NCBI GenBank assembly: GCA_965203615.1 | Contig: OZ241900.1 | Coordinates: 4,216,001-4,280,000, forward strand | Direction: 5' to 3' | DNA: 64,000 nucleotides | Origin: VXNE01 sp965203615 | GTDB lineage: Bacteria; Pseudomonadota; Gammaproteobacteria; Pseudomonadales; Azotimanducaceae | Shown: positions 24,511 to 32,839 of the stretch, piece after piece | How positions within the stretch are numbered: the stretch's first letter is position 1 | How the letters are laid out: each line of letters opens with the position of its first letter | Translations under genes and position numbers: made by a program | The notes under the pieces: generated by a model | Database searches by the model: none | The model's input: the letters and a program-made list of their open reading frames with translations, nothing else | Told to the model about the DNA's origin: nothing

Positions 24511-26808
24511 CTACCTGAGCCGTTCGGGAAAGTCGTCCGTGAGCCCCGTTTCGCGCACGTCGAGCGACTGGATGCCCATCTTCAATGCCGGCGAATCCGC
24601 CTTCAGGCGAAAGTCCTCGTTGTCCCAGTCCTCGAGCAGGGGATCCGCATAGATGCTGTTCTCGGCATAGCCGAGCGCGCGGAGCTTTTCCAGTACCTCG
24701 GCCGACTCCTCGGAGACGCCCTCGACGAAATAGACGTTGCCGTCGATGGTGGTGCTCTCCATTCCACCGAGGTGTTCCCAGATGTCCATGTCCTGGATCA
24801 GGCGTCCGGCCAGCGAGTAGAACATCCCGTCGTAGCGGTATCCCCGCCGCGGTTCCTTCATATCCCCGGTGGACAGCATGACATTTCCAGTGATCCTCGA
24901 GCCGTTGATGGGCCGCTGGCCGATCCAGATGTAGCAACCCGGGTAGACATCGCAGATCACGTTGTTCTCCACGTACGTCTCGTGCCTGTGGATGATCCCG
25001 CAGGAGTTCGTCTTGTAGATGACGTTCTCCGCGATCGTCGTCTTGCGCTGAAAGTCGTCGATGCGGATCGCGCCGGCGATGCGCGGGTTGAAGATGTGGT
25101 GGACGTAGTTGCGCCGGATGACGTTGTTCTCTCCCGCGCCCGAGATGTTGATCGAGGCCCCGTCTATGAATACCTGGTTTGCGCGCGAGACATCGTTGTA
25201 TTCGACGACGTTGTCCCTCGTATGCAGGTACTGCGTGACCAGCGGCCAGTCGATGACGCCCCGCACCTTCGAGTCCCGCGCGTCCTGCTGCACCGCCTCG
25301 GGATCCTCGATCTCGTGCCAGCGGATGCACGGCGCGCATTCCCGCATCTTGAGGACGTTGTAGGCCTCTTCCGGGATGAAGAACTGGGGCCGCACGCCGC
25401 ACAGGCAGATCGCCTTGCGGGGCATGTTGTGAATGGAGTTATGGGTGATCATGTTCTCCGCGCTCTGGTGCACGATGATCCCGTGGGAATGCCAGAAGAT
25501 CTCCCCGAGGTGGTGGAGATGGTTGTTCGCGATCACGTTGTTCTTGTTGACATCCTTGGTGCCCGGACCGTAGCCGAGCAGGAGGATGCCCGAGCAGCCG
25601 AGGTGGCTTAGCTCGTTGCGGGTGACGACGATTCTCTGGCAATGGAGATCCAGCCGGATGGCTTCGCCGCCGCTGTTGAAGAACCTGCAGTTCTCGATCC
25701 GGCAGTCTTCGGCACCCCGCAGGCGCAGCAGCCCGTGGCCCTGGTCGATCATCGCCCAGTCGTGCTGGATCGACATGTAGTCGTCCGAGACGACGTACCG
25801 GTCGCCCTGGGTGAAGGCGAGGCCGTCGAACACGATGCCCCGGACGGGGGTGTCCGTCGGACCTTCGACGTCGATGTCTCCCTCGACACGGACCAGTTCC
25901 ATCAGGGAGGGTGCGAAGATCTCGTCGCCGGGCTTCTCTCCCAGGGGCCAGAGATAGAGTTTTCCTTCTCTCGAATTGAGCACCCACTCCCCCGGATGGG
26001 TCAGGCCCTCGGGCACGTTTTCGATCGCCGCAATAGTCTCGCCTCGGTCGATGCCGCCACCCATCGCCTTCAGCACGTAGCCACTTTGGGCCGCGGTCTT
26101 GGCCAGGTGCCATTCCTCGTCGATGAATTCCAGCGGCAGGATCGCCATGGCGTATCCGAATCGGATAATGAGTTCGATGTCCTCCAGGTTGTCCCAGTTT
26201 CGCAATGCGCCGTCGGGAAAGCCGACATACCGGAGGGGATCGAGCGCCCCCTCGTAGTCCGACATGTCGCCCTGGCCGAGCTTGAATTCCCCCGGCGGCG
26301 GCACTGTGCGTCTCAGGCGCACGGTCGTCGGGTTGAAGCCGTTGGTCTGCGCGCGGGAGAGTCGCCGGTCTCCATCGTAGAGGGTGCGGAAAGCTCCGAG
26401 ATCCGCCGGCACGTCGGCCACCCAGACGTGGGGCCGTGACATGTGCGAGAGACCCTCGGGGATATCCCGTTCCAGCTCCCGCCATCCCTCGATCCTGACG
26501 CCGGAGGAGAAGATGGGCTCCTCGCCGGGGTAGGCGGCATAGGTGATCGTCTGGCCGGCTCCCGCAGAGTCTTCCAGGCCGAGAACGACGGTCTCCGTCA
26601 GGTAATACCGGCCGCCCCGAATACTGACGACGATGTCGTCTTTGTTATCGCCGTGCTTCAGATCCCGCACGGCGTCGCGCGCTCTCGCGAGCGTCGCGAA
26701 CGGACCGTCCGTCCCGTCCGCGTTCGGGCTATCGAGTGTACCGGTCCAGCCATCGTCGCCGTCCGTTGCAACGTAGAAATCGGCGTTTTGTCCTGCTTGC
26801 GCGTTCAT
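24511..26808 (-). CDS. Right-handed parallel beta-helix protein, polysaccharide lyase/epimerase-like
   Basis: The 765-aa protein opens with DFYVATDGDDGWTGTLDSP, the typical start of carbohydrate-active beta-helix proteins, then AGGGRYYL-like strands and many short repeats with stacked Asn and Ile/Val (NNVIANNHLHHLGE, HNSIHNMPRKA, RRNYVHHIFNPR). Similar proteins include pectate-lyase-like and alginate epimerase-like enzymes. No signal peptide is visible from ATG 26808, which has a strong GAGGAGGA ribosome site. The catalytic residues cannot be fixed by eye. First gene of the minus-strand cluster, divergent from the ThuA-like gene. Confidence 0.82.
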   Translation of the reverse strand: MNAQAGQNADFYVATDGDDGWTGTLDSPNADGTDGPFATLARARDAVRDLKHGDNKDDIVVSIRGGRYYLTETVVLGLEDSAGAGQTITYAAYPGEEPIFSSGVRIEGWRELERDIPEGLSHMSRPHVWVADVPADLGAFRTLYDGDRRLSRAQTNGFNPTTVRLRRTVPPPGEFKLGQGDMSDYEGALDPLRYVGFPDGALRNWDNLEDIELIIRFGYAMAILPLEFIDEEWHLAKTAAQSGYVLKAMGGGIDRGETIAAIENVPEGLTHPGEWVLNSREGKLYLWPLGEKPGDEIFAPSLMELVRVEGDIDVEGPTDTPVRGIVFDGLAFTQGDRYVVSDDYMSIQHDWAMIDQGHGLLRLRGAEDCRIENCRFFNSGGEAIRLDLHCQRIVVTRNELSHLGCSGILLLGYGPGTKDVNKNNVIANNHLHHLGEIFWHSHGIIVHQSAENMITHNSIHNMPRKAICLCGVRPQFFIPEEAYNVLKMRECAPCIRWHEIEDPEAVQQDARDSKVRGVIDWPLVTQYLHTRDNVVEYNDVSRANQVFIDGASINISGAGENNVIRRNYVHHIFNPRIAGAIRIDDFQRKTTIAENVIYKTNSCGIIHRHETYVENNVICDVYPGCYIWIGQRPINGSRITGNVMLSTGDMKEPRRGYRYDGMFYSLAGRLIQDMDIWEHLGGMESTTIDGNVYFVEGVSEESAEVLEKLRALGYAENSIYADPLLEDWDNEDFRLKADSPALKMGIQSLDVRETGLTDDFPERLR

Positions 26809-26924
26809 TTGGTCCTCCTCCAATGGCTCAATCATCGCCAATGGCCAGCGGTGGTTCAACGCCCCGCGTCGAATCGATCCGCGCTCCGACCTATACTCGA
26901 ACGCGAACAGGGAGGGAAAAGCAC

Positions 26925-27638
26925 ATGAGCGAACTTTCAGTTGCCGTGCTCACCGGAGGGCACAGGCACCACGTCTTGCAGTTCATCGATTTCTTCACGA
27001 GTCTCGACGGCGTCGACGCCTACGTGTTCAACATCAAGGATTGGCTCACGCCCTCGGGGCTCGATGACCGGCGCTACTTTGCAGGTACGCAGGATGTCCA
27101 CCATGCGGTGCGCGACGGCTTCGACGTCACGGTGTTCTACACGATGACGCAACAGGGGCCGGACGAAGAGGAAAGGGCCTGCGTCGAACGGTTGATCGAG
27201 AACGGCCAGTCCATTTTCGTCCTGCACCACGCGGTGCTGCATTGGCGATACGACGACCGCTGGGGGCAGATCATGGGGCTCGGGGGCCCGCGGTGGGTGC
27301 AGGACATCGACTGCGGCGGGCCGGTGAACGGCGTCTGGTTCGGAACCGTTCCGGTCAAGGTCAATACCGATCACCCGCTTTCGGCCGGCCTGGCCGATTT
27401 CGAGATCGAGGACGAGACCTACGCGGTCCGCGACTGCGAAGACGACTGCGACGTGCTGCTGACGACGGACCGGCCCAATTCCATGCGGACGATCGCATGG
27501 ACGCGCATGGAGGGCAATTCCCGGATCTTCTGCCTGCAGCTCGGGCACGACCCCCAGACCTGGAGCCATCCCGCGTTTCGCGCAGTGGTCCAGAACGGGC
27601 TGCAGTGGTGCGGGGGCCGTCATTTGGAGAGCGCATGA
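26925..27638 (+). CDS. ThuA-like (trehalose-utilisation type) protein
   Basis: The 237-aa protein fits the ThuA fold, a class I glutamine-amidotransferase-like domain: VAVLTGGHRHHV at the start, SIFVLHHAVLHW near residue 100, and a DETYAVRD segment near residue 165. ThuA proteins are linked to disaccharide or sugar-derivative utilisation. ATG 26925 follows GGGAGGG. It is divergent from the beta-helix gene, separated by about 115 bp that should hold both promoters, supporting a shared sugar-related pathway. Confidence 0.8.
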   Translation: MSELSVAVLTGGHRHHVLQFIDFFTSLDGVDAYVFNIKDWLTPSGLDDRRYFAGTQDVHHAVRDGFDVTVFYTMTQQGPDEEERACVERLIENGQSIFVLHHAVLHWRYDDRWGQIMGLGGPRWVQDIDCGGPVNGVWFGTVPVKVNTDHPLSAGLADFEIEDETYAVRDCEDDCDVLLTTDRPNSMRTIAWTRMEGNSRIFCLQLGHDPQTWSHPAFRAVVQNGLQWCGGRHLESA

Positions 27639-28339
27639 CGCCGCCTTTCGACAAGGAATTGACGATCCATGTTTCCGACTCATCGTTGATGCACCTGCTG
27701 CTCGCTGGCATGGAGTCCTACAAGGTTCGCCATTGGGGTACGTCAGTTACTGCCAATAGAGGGCCGGCGGAAACGGCGGGTTTGCTATGGGGCTATACGG
27801 TGCATCGGGACAACATGGATCACGTTATCGTCGAGCACGTATCGACCGATACCTTTGCCAAGGGAACATCCTCCGAAGTTGGGTTGAGCGAGGAGGTGAT
27901 GTGCGTCAAGCGAAGCGTCATCGAGGAACGTTGGCCGTACTTGTCTCTCATCGGAGATTTCCACACCCATCCCTACAAGAATTACACTGAGGTCGAGGAA
28001 GCGAAGGGATGGGAGGCATCGCAAGGCGACCGAGATTGGTACGAGAAGTATCGCACTCCTGATGATTGGCCCGGACGGATTGCGCTTATTCTCGCGATTG
28101 GCGAACTCGCCCGATACCACGAGAGGAGCCACTGGGAACCAGAGATCATCGAGGACAATACCCTCCGCTGGCAACAACTCGAACGGTTCAGGTTCTGGCT
28201 TTCCGCCTACGCTGTAGACGAGTGCGAAGGCAATCGTTTCGTCGTATCCCCCAACGCCCGCTCCGATGGTCCACAACGACCTCACGTCTACGTGGACGTG
28301 CCTAACGTCAGTGGCACGAATGCTTGGTTCTCGTATTAG
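27635..28339 (+). CDS. JAMM/MPN-type metallopeptidase (JAB domain)
   Basis: The 234-aa protein carries a JAMM zinc site: Glu in AETAGLLWG (about residue 47), GDFHTHPYKN (about 108-117) and SQGD about 16 residues later. Canonical JAMM has SxxD about seven residues after HxHP, so the loop is longer here. Family members cut isopeptide or peptide bonds, often of ubiquitin-like proteins. The ATG overlaps the ThuA stop (ATGA), though base usage changes soon after, hinting at inserted DNA. No E1, E2 or ubiquitin-like gene is evident beside it. Substrate unknown. Confidence 0.7.
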   Translation: MTPPFDKELTIHVSDSSLMHLLLAGMESYKVRHWGTSVTANRGPAETAGLLWGYTVHRDNMDHVIVEHVSTDTFAKGTSSEVGLSEEVMCVKRSVIEERWPYLSLIGDFHTHPYKNYTEVEEAKGWEASQGDRDWYEKYRTPDDWPGRIALILAIGELARYHERSHWEPEIIEDNTLRWQQLERFRFWLSAYAVDECEGNRFVVSPNARSDGPQRPHVYVDVPNVSGTNAWFSY

Positions 28340-28517
28340 CGATACTGCCTTGCAACGGTTCTTGGTGTCGGTGAGGCAGGGCGGAACGACCCAAGCACTC
28401 CATCGCATATGGGTTGGGCCACATCAAGTCGTATTTGACTGGGAGATCCCTCCACGTCTGGGATCTGTGGTTCATATGCCGATGCGAGGTTCACTCTCCG
28501 GAATGGTGATCGCTTGA
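28320..28517 (+). CDS. Small hypothetical protein after the JAMM gene
   Basis: An open frame of 65 codons begins ATG 28320, overlapping the JAMM 3' end by 20 bases. It reads LGSRISDTALQRFLVSVRQG, then IWVGPHQVVFDWEIPPR. I recognise no family, and no good ribosome site is seen. The alternating hydrophobic pattern could fit a small beta-rich domain. It may be a real partner or chance. Confidence 0.3.
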   Translation: MLGSRISDTALQRFLVSVRQGGTTQALHRIWVGPHQVVFDWEIPPRLGSVVHMPMRGSLSGMVIA

Positions 28518-28679
28518 GATTCCCTGTTTCGGCGTACCCGCATGTGAGCGATTTGCTGCCATCAACTCATTGATTTGACTGTATTCCAGGTGGGTTGGTC
28601 GCCTACGCTGAGACAGCCAACGGCGTGCTAAGATTCGCAAATTGGCTCGGTGACTCGGACTCCAAGACCAATGGTGGAA

Positions 28680-28940
28680 ATGCCGCACCGGATAGAGGTG
28701 TATCAGGAGCTGGAGATCTCTTTCGACGCTGCGTCGCGCGACGATGTGTGCGCGGCGCTGGAACGGCGGGTACTCCGCACCGCTTGGCACCGCGCCACGC
28801 ATGTCGAAATGCGCATCGAGGAGGACTACGACTCCGGCGCTGCAGGGGTGATCGCATTCGAACGCGAAGCGAACGGAGATGCCCCCCAGGACGGCGCGAT
28901 GTCGCGGTGCAGGAGCAGGCTGCTTCGCTCTCCCTCCTAG
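28680..28940 (+). CDS. Hypothetical ORF before the PIN-domain remnant
   Basis: An 86-codon frame starts MPHRIEVYQELEISFDAASR and has plausible protein composition, including an acidic stretch (MRIEEDYDSGAAG). It ends inside the 5' part of the following PIN-like frame (overlap 28907-28940). It could be an antitoxin-like partner, or the original upstream part of a gene now shifted out of frame. No family recognised. Confidence 0.35.
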   Translation: MPHRIEVYQELEISFDAASRDDVCAALERRVLRTAWHRATHVEMRIEEDYDSGAAGVIAFEREANGDAPQDGAMSRCRSRLLRSPS

Positions 28941-29506
28941 ACATCGCCGAGTTGGGGTCGGCCCTCGAGGTGCGGGTGGCGGACCAAGTCCGCCACGAGT
29001 ATGCCGACCGCGTCGCAGAAGTCGAAGAGGAAACAACTCGGGGTCTGTCAAGATTCCGGAGGCAAATTCACAAGATTGACGAACTCGTCGCGCTACATGG
29101 GGCCGAGGGAAAGGTAGCCATTGACCATTGGGACGCACACCCCGAACGGTGCCGTCAGGCGGCGGACCGCTGGATGCAGATCGCCAGGTCGGCGTCGCCG
29201 TCGTCGGATGTCGTTGGTCGGGCGTACGCGCGCGTAATGAAGGCGTCTCGGCCCGCGCGGCGTGGCGGCGGTGAAATTAAGGACTGCGTGGTCCTCGAGA
29301 CGTACTTGGCGTACGTGAGAGAGGTGCGCGAGAGCTCGGCCCGAACAGTGGTGTTCGTGTCGTCGAATACGAGGGATTTCGCGAACGAGCGTGGAAACGA
29401 CGTTGCGGACGAGATCCGCGATGAGTTTCTCGAGCTGAACCTGAAGTACGCGCCGAACATGCGCATGGCCCGACGATTGCTCGGTCTGTTGCCATCTACT
29501 GTCTGA
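28907..29506 (+). pseudogene. PIN-domain (DUF4935-like) ribonuclease, N-terminally truncated
   Basis: From GTG 28907 the frame reads LLDIAELGSALEVRVADQVR, a helix-strand-helix typical of large PIN proteins. The C-terminal half has EIKDCVVLETYLAY and VVFVSSNTRDFANERG, which hold the later acidic residues of the PIN active site (Asp in KDC and Asp in TRDF). The first strand with its catalytic Asp (usually DTN) is not present in this frame or upstream. The open frame extends to 28595, but that part has no PIN-like sequence. Probably a broken toxin-type nuclease. Confidence 0.5.
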
Positions 29507-29695
29507 GAGGAGTTCTCGGAGGGAACCCGACGAGCAGGCAACAGCGACGCATACGCGCTCGCGCTCTCAGGTGAAGGCTCGTGCCCCGTGCCGAGAGGCC
29601 AAGACTACGGCATGGCGCGCTCAGGTTTCGGCGGTTTCGGTTTCGAAATCGCGCACGATGCGCTTCAACTTTGGATCACCGGAGGCTCGCTTGGA
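29507..29695. other. Non-coding gap between the PIN remnant and the membrane-protein gene
   Basis: No gene or clear hairpin is evident. Short open frames on the plus strand here have no recognisable similarity and overlap the 3' end of the minus-strand membrane protein. Confidence 0.4.
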
Positions 29696-30658
29696 TCAGG
29701 AGGCTTGGGACTCGCGTACCAACACTTTGTCGATGAAAAACGCCGCCATCTCCCGCATCGCGTATTGCTGGAGAGGGTGGAAGTACCAGGCGGGGTCGAG
29801 GTTCCGTCGGTAGTCAAGGCGCAAAGAGACATCCGTCCGGTTTGGTCCTATCGGCGTTATCGTCACCTCAGAGCCGAGCTGTGAGAGATAACTCGAGAAG
29901 AAAGTCGTGTCGTGGACCACGCGGGCACGGAGCCGGTTCGGCTGGAAGTCGACTATCTCAAGGTGAAGCTCGCCTTCATGGGTGTTGGTCACGAACCACC
30001 GGTCGTATCGCGTGTACATGCGGTGAATGGATCCCGGTTCAAGCGACTCGGCATCGACCTGGTAGGGCATCGGGAAGATCGAGAGGACCCAGTTGCGTTC
30101 CTGGTTCAGTTCCATCGGGCGCAGGAGGTTGCGCATGATCTCTTCTGGAGTCAGGTGGGCGACTCGTGATGCCTGGACATGGACAACCCGCTCGGCGCTG
30201 AGCGCCTCGGTCGTGCCTTCGAGGGAGGAACCGAGGACGATGATCGGCACGATCAACCCGAGCATCCTGGTTCCCTTGTTTTTGCGTGTCCCTGCCCAAC
30301 CCACGGCAAAAGCGATCGACACGATCAGGAAGTAGATTGGAAAAAGGTAGAGCACGCATACGAAACCCTCGAACAGGACGACGGAACTGGCCAGGAGCAC
30401 GATCAGCGCGGTCAGCGAGCGGTCGAGGTAGATTCGCCACCACCGCTCGTCGGGCTTCGCTGGCCGTATGACAACGATGGCGAGGGCGCCAAGGTAGGGA
30501 AGGCCAACGTACAGCAGGGCTGAGGAATCGAGGTTGTGTCGCACGAGGAGGTGAACGGTAACCGAACCGATGCCGATCAGAAGCAGGATGGCGAGCCATT
30601 TGACCCGGCGCTCGCCGTAGCGGGCCCGCAGGCGGTGGACGAGCGATTGCAGTTTCAC
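29696..30658 (-). CDS. Membrane protein with C-terminal SRPBCC/START-like domain
   Basis: The 320-aa protein has an N-terminal half with about four to five hydrophobic segments (WLAILLLIGIGSVTVHLLV, LYVGLPYLGALAIVVI, TALIVLLASSVVLFEGFV, FPIYFLIVSIAFAVGW). The C-terminal ~170 residues form an alpha/beta domain (RYDRWFVTNTHEGELHLEIV, NRTDVSLRLDYRRNLDPAWY) resembling SRPBCC/polyketide-cyclase-like folds. The start is GTG 30658, which overlaps the desaturase stop as GTGA. Co-translation with a desaturase suggests a role with membrane lipids, by inference only. Confidence 0.6.
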   Translation of the reverse strand: MKLQSLVHRLRARYGERRVKWLAILLLIGIGSVTVHLLVRHNLDSSALLYVGLPYLGALAIVVIRPAKPDERWWRIYLDRSLTALIVLLASSVVLFEGFVCVLYLFPIYFLIVSIAFAVGWAGTRKNKGTRMLGLIVPIIVLGSSLEGTTEALSAERVVHVQASRVAHLTPEEIMRNLLRPMELNQERNWVLSIFPMPYQVDAESLEPGSIHRMYTRYDRWFVTNTHEGELHLEIVDFQPNRLRARVVHDTTFFSSYLSQLGSEVTITPIGPNRTDVSLRLDYRRNLDPAWYFHPLQQYAMREMAAFFIDKVLVRESQAS

Positions 30659-31677
30659 GCGTGCGCGGCGCGGGCCTGCGCGCACTGCAGGTCGAGGGTC
30701 CGTCGCGCCTGCGGCGTGACCGGCGTAACGCCTGTCCGAGGCGGAAGCGCATCGGCTACCTGCACGTTCCAGGCAAGTCCGAACTTTTTCAACAGTTCGA
30801 CGAAGCGGAACCCCGGATCGGTCTGCCCCGGGTAGATGCCGTGCCGCGCGGAAGCGGGGAATGCATGGTGGTTGTTGTGCCAGCATTCACCCATCGACGG
30901 TATCGCCGCCCAGGTCACGTTGTAGGCCTGGATCACCCCTTCGTCGACCAGCCAGTCCTGTGTCCCGCGCGTGTGGCACAGGTATCCGACGTACCAGTGG
31001 GAGTGAACCCCAACCGCGATTCGCACGACGATGCCCCAGACCAGCCAGGGAAGACCGCCGAGCAGGAACAGCGCGATGGCGAGCGGAATCTGCTGGACCA
31101 TCCACGTTCGCTGCAGAAACTGGTAGAAGCGGTCATTCGCGGCATCGCCCGGATCGAAGCCCGGTGGATCGTCGAGCGCAAGGCGGCAATGCAGGTTCCA
31201 CCAGCCATCGCGTAGCAGGCCGTGGCCGTGCCGAAGGTACGCATGGCAATCGGGCTGCCGCTGGGCCCAGTCGCGAAAGTCATGCGTGCGCATCATCCAG
31301 TACGGACCCTGCATGCCGAAAAGAACGCCAATCCAGACGAGCGTTCGCTCCAGCCATTTCGGACACTCGAACGTGCGGTGTATGAGAAGGCGATGAAAGC
31401 CGACCGAGTGGCCTGCGCACATGATGATGGCCAGGATCAGGAGAAACACGGCGAACGCTCCCCACGTGAACGTCATCGGACCCAGCACCAATGCCCCCGC
31501 CAGCATGCTTCCGTTCCAGAGCGACCGGGCGGGGTCCCACTTCACGCGGCCCGCGACTGCGTTCGTGCGGCTCGAGAAAACCAGTGAATTGACCTTGTAG
31601 ACATCCTGGACGCGGGCACTGACGGGTCTGGTGGCGGCCGTGTCCGCAGTGGCGCGGGCGGCGGCCTCAGCGGTCAT
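30655..31677 (-). CDS. Membrane fatty-acid (acyl-CoA type) desaturase family protein
   Basis: The 340-aa protein has the desaturase topology: hydrophobic helices around HSVGFHRLLIHR (first box, HRLLIH), a second region THDFRDWAQRQPDCHAY, two more membrane helices, and the third box WHNNHHAF near residue 270. The second region departs from the usual HRxHH, having HDFRD. It otherwise fits delta-9-type enzymes that introduce double bonds into acyl chains. It overlaps pspF by 11 bases at 31667-31677 and the downstream membrane gene by 4. Confidence 0.8.
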   Translation of the reverse strand: MTAEAAARATADTAATRPVSARVQDVYKVNSLVFSSRTNAVAGRVKWDPARSLWNGSMLAGALVLGPMTFTWGAFAVFLLILAIIMCAGHSVGFHRLLIHRTFECPKWLERTLVWIGVLFGMQGPYWMMRTHDFRDWAQRQPDCHAYLRHGHGLLRDGWWNLHCRLALDDPPGFDPGDAANDRFYQFLQRTWMVQQIPLAIALFLLGGLPWLVWGIVVRIAVGVHSHWYVGYLCHTRGTQDWLVDEGVIQAYNVTWAAIPSMGECWHNNHHAFPASARHGIYPGQTDPGFRFVELLKKFGLAWNVQVADALPPRTGVTPVTPQARRTLDLQCAQARAAHA

Positions 31678-32665
31678 CGCGGTTCGGCTGCAAGCCGTGC
31701 TTCTTCAGATACCCTCGGAACTGGTGGTAGGTCAGCCCCAGTAGCTCGGCGGCCTTGCGCTGGTTGTGCCGGGCCTGGTCCATGGCCGTCTCTACGCGTT
31801 CGGTCTCGAACTCTCGCACGGCCTGCTTCAGATCCAGCGGCAGGACGGGCGGTGCCACAGCGCTCGGTTCCGACTGCTCGTTGCGGGGACGGTAGGGCGA
31901 ATCGAAGGGGTCGAGCACGATTTCCTTGACCTTGACGTCCGCGCCGGTGCGGTAGACGGCGCGTTCGACGACGTTCTTGAGTTCGCGCAGGTTGCCCGGC
32001 CAGTGGTGGGCCGTCATCTGCCGGAGCGCCGCGTCGGTGAAGCCGGGAAAGTACTCGCGGCCGAGTTCGGAGGCCATGTTGATGGCGAAGTACTCGGCGA
32101 GCAGCGGGATGTCATCGCCGCGTTCGCGCAGCGGAGGCAGCGTGACGACGTCGAAGGCGAGCCGGTCGAGCAGGTCGCGGCGGAACTTGCCGGCGTCCGC
32201 GAGTTGCGGGAGGTCGGCGTTCGTGGCGGCGATGAGGCGGACATCGACGCGCAGCGTGCGGCTGCCGCCGAGCCGCTCGAATTCGCCGTACTCGATGACG
32301 CGCAGGATCTTCTCCTGCACGAGTCCCGATGTGGTCGCGACCTCGTCGAGGAACAGGGTGCCTTCGTTGGCACGCTCGAAGCGACCCATGTGCTGCCGCG
32401 CGGCGCCCGTGAAAGCCCCCGCTTCATGCCCGAACAGTTCGCTTTCGAGCAACGAATCGGATATCGCCGCGCAGTTCATTTTCAGGAACTCGGCGTCCCA
32501 CCGGTTCGACAGGTAATGCAGCCGCGCGGCGACGAGTTCCTTGCCGGTGCCGCGTTCGCCGACGATCAGCACTGGCTTGTCCAGCGGTGCCACGGCGGAG
32601 ACGTCGTCCAGCGCCTGGAGGAAGGCCTGGGACTCTCCGACTAGTCTGTCAGGCTCGGTGGGCAT
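31667..32665 (-). CDS. pspF: Sigma-54-dependent activator of the phage shock operon
   Basis: PspF activates the psp genes through sigma-54 and is held inactive by PspA. The AAA+ domain has Walker A GERGTGKE, the sigma-54 contact loop ELFGHEAGAFTGA, Walker B GTLFLDEV, and the arginine region FRRDLLDRL. A Fis-type HTH closes the protein (NQRKAAELLGLTYHQFRGYL). It lacks a receiver domain, as PspF does. Start is ATG 32665 (MPTEPDRLVGES); ATG 32701 is an alternative giving 12 more residues. The frame runs on to 33625 but that part is antisense to pspA. It is divergent from pspA. Confidence 0.93.
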   Translation of the reverse strand: MPTEPDRLVGESQAFLQALDDVSAVAPLDKPVLIVGERGTGKELVAARLHYLSNRWDAEFLKMNCAAISDSLLESELFGHEAGAFTGAARQHMGRFERANEGTLFLDEVATTSGLVQEKILRVIEYGEFERLGGSRTLRVDVRLIAATNADLPQLADAGKFRRDLLDRLAFDVVTLPPLRERGDDIPLLAEYFAINMASELGREYFPGFTDAALRQMTAHHWPGNLRELKNVVERAVYRTGADVKVKEIVLDPFDSPYRPRNEQSEPSAVAPPVLPLDLKQAVREFETERVETAMDQARHNQRKAAELLGLTYHQFRGYLKKHGLQPNRDDR

Positions 32666-32781
32666 GGGCGCATTTAACCAATAGTTAGCAAATTCAGCCA
32701 TAGAAATTGAACGCGTCCCTCCAAGTGAGATATTCGTTTCGTTAAAAAACAATGGGTTGAGTGAATTTCTCGAATTGGCAC

Positions 32782-32795
32782 GGAATGTGATTTGC
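32782..32795 (+). promoter_or_regulatory. Candidate sigma-54 promoter for pspABC
   Basis: GG at 32782-32783 and GC at 32794-32795 are exactly 10 bases apart, with a TTTGC -12 element, about 45 bp before the pspA start. This fits the GG-N10-GC rule of sigma-54 promoters, although the -24 box (CGGAATG) is imperfect. The context, a divergent PspF gene, makes it likely. Confidence 0.5.
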
Positions 32796-32839
32796 AAAGT
32801 GCCAGGAGACGCCACCCACACCGAAAGGAGGCAACACTG

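Noticed and set aside
29555..29582. Possible degenerate copy of the palindromic repeat (CTCGCGCTCTCAGGTGAAGGCTC)-like
   Set aside because: Only the second part matches, with mismatches, and the hairpin arms are missing; could be chance.
32775..32795. TTGGCACG as the -24 element of the psp sigma-54 promoter
   Set aside because: It is an excellent -24 box, but its distance to TTGC is 5 bases too long; the GG at 32782-32783 has the correct spacing.
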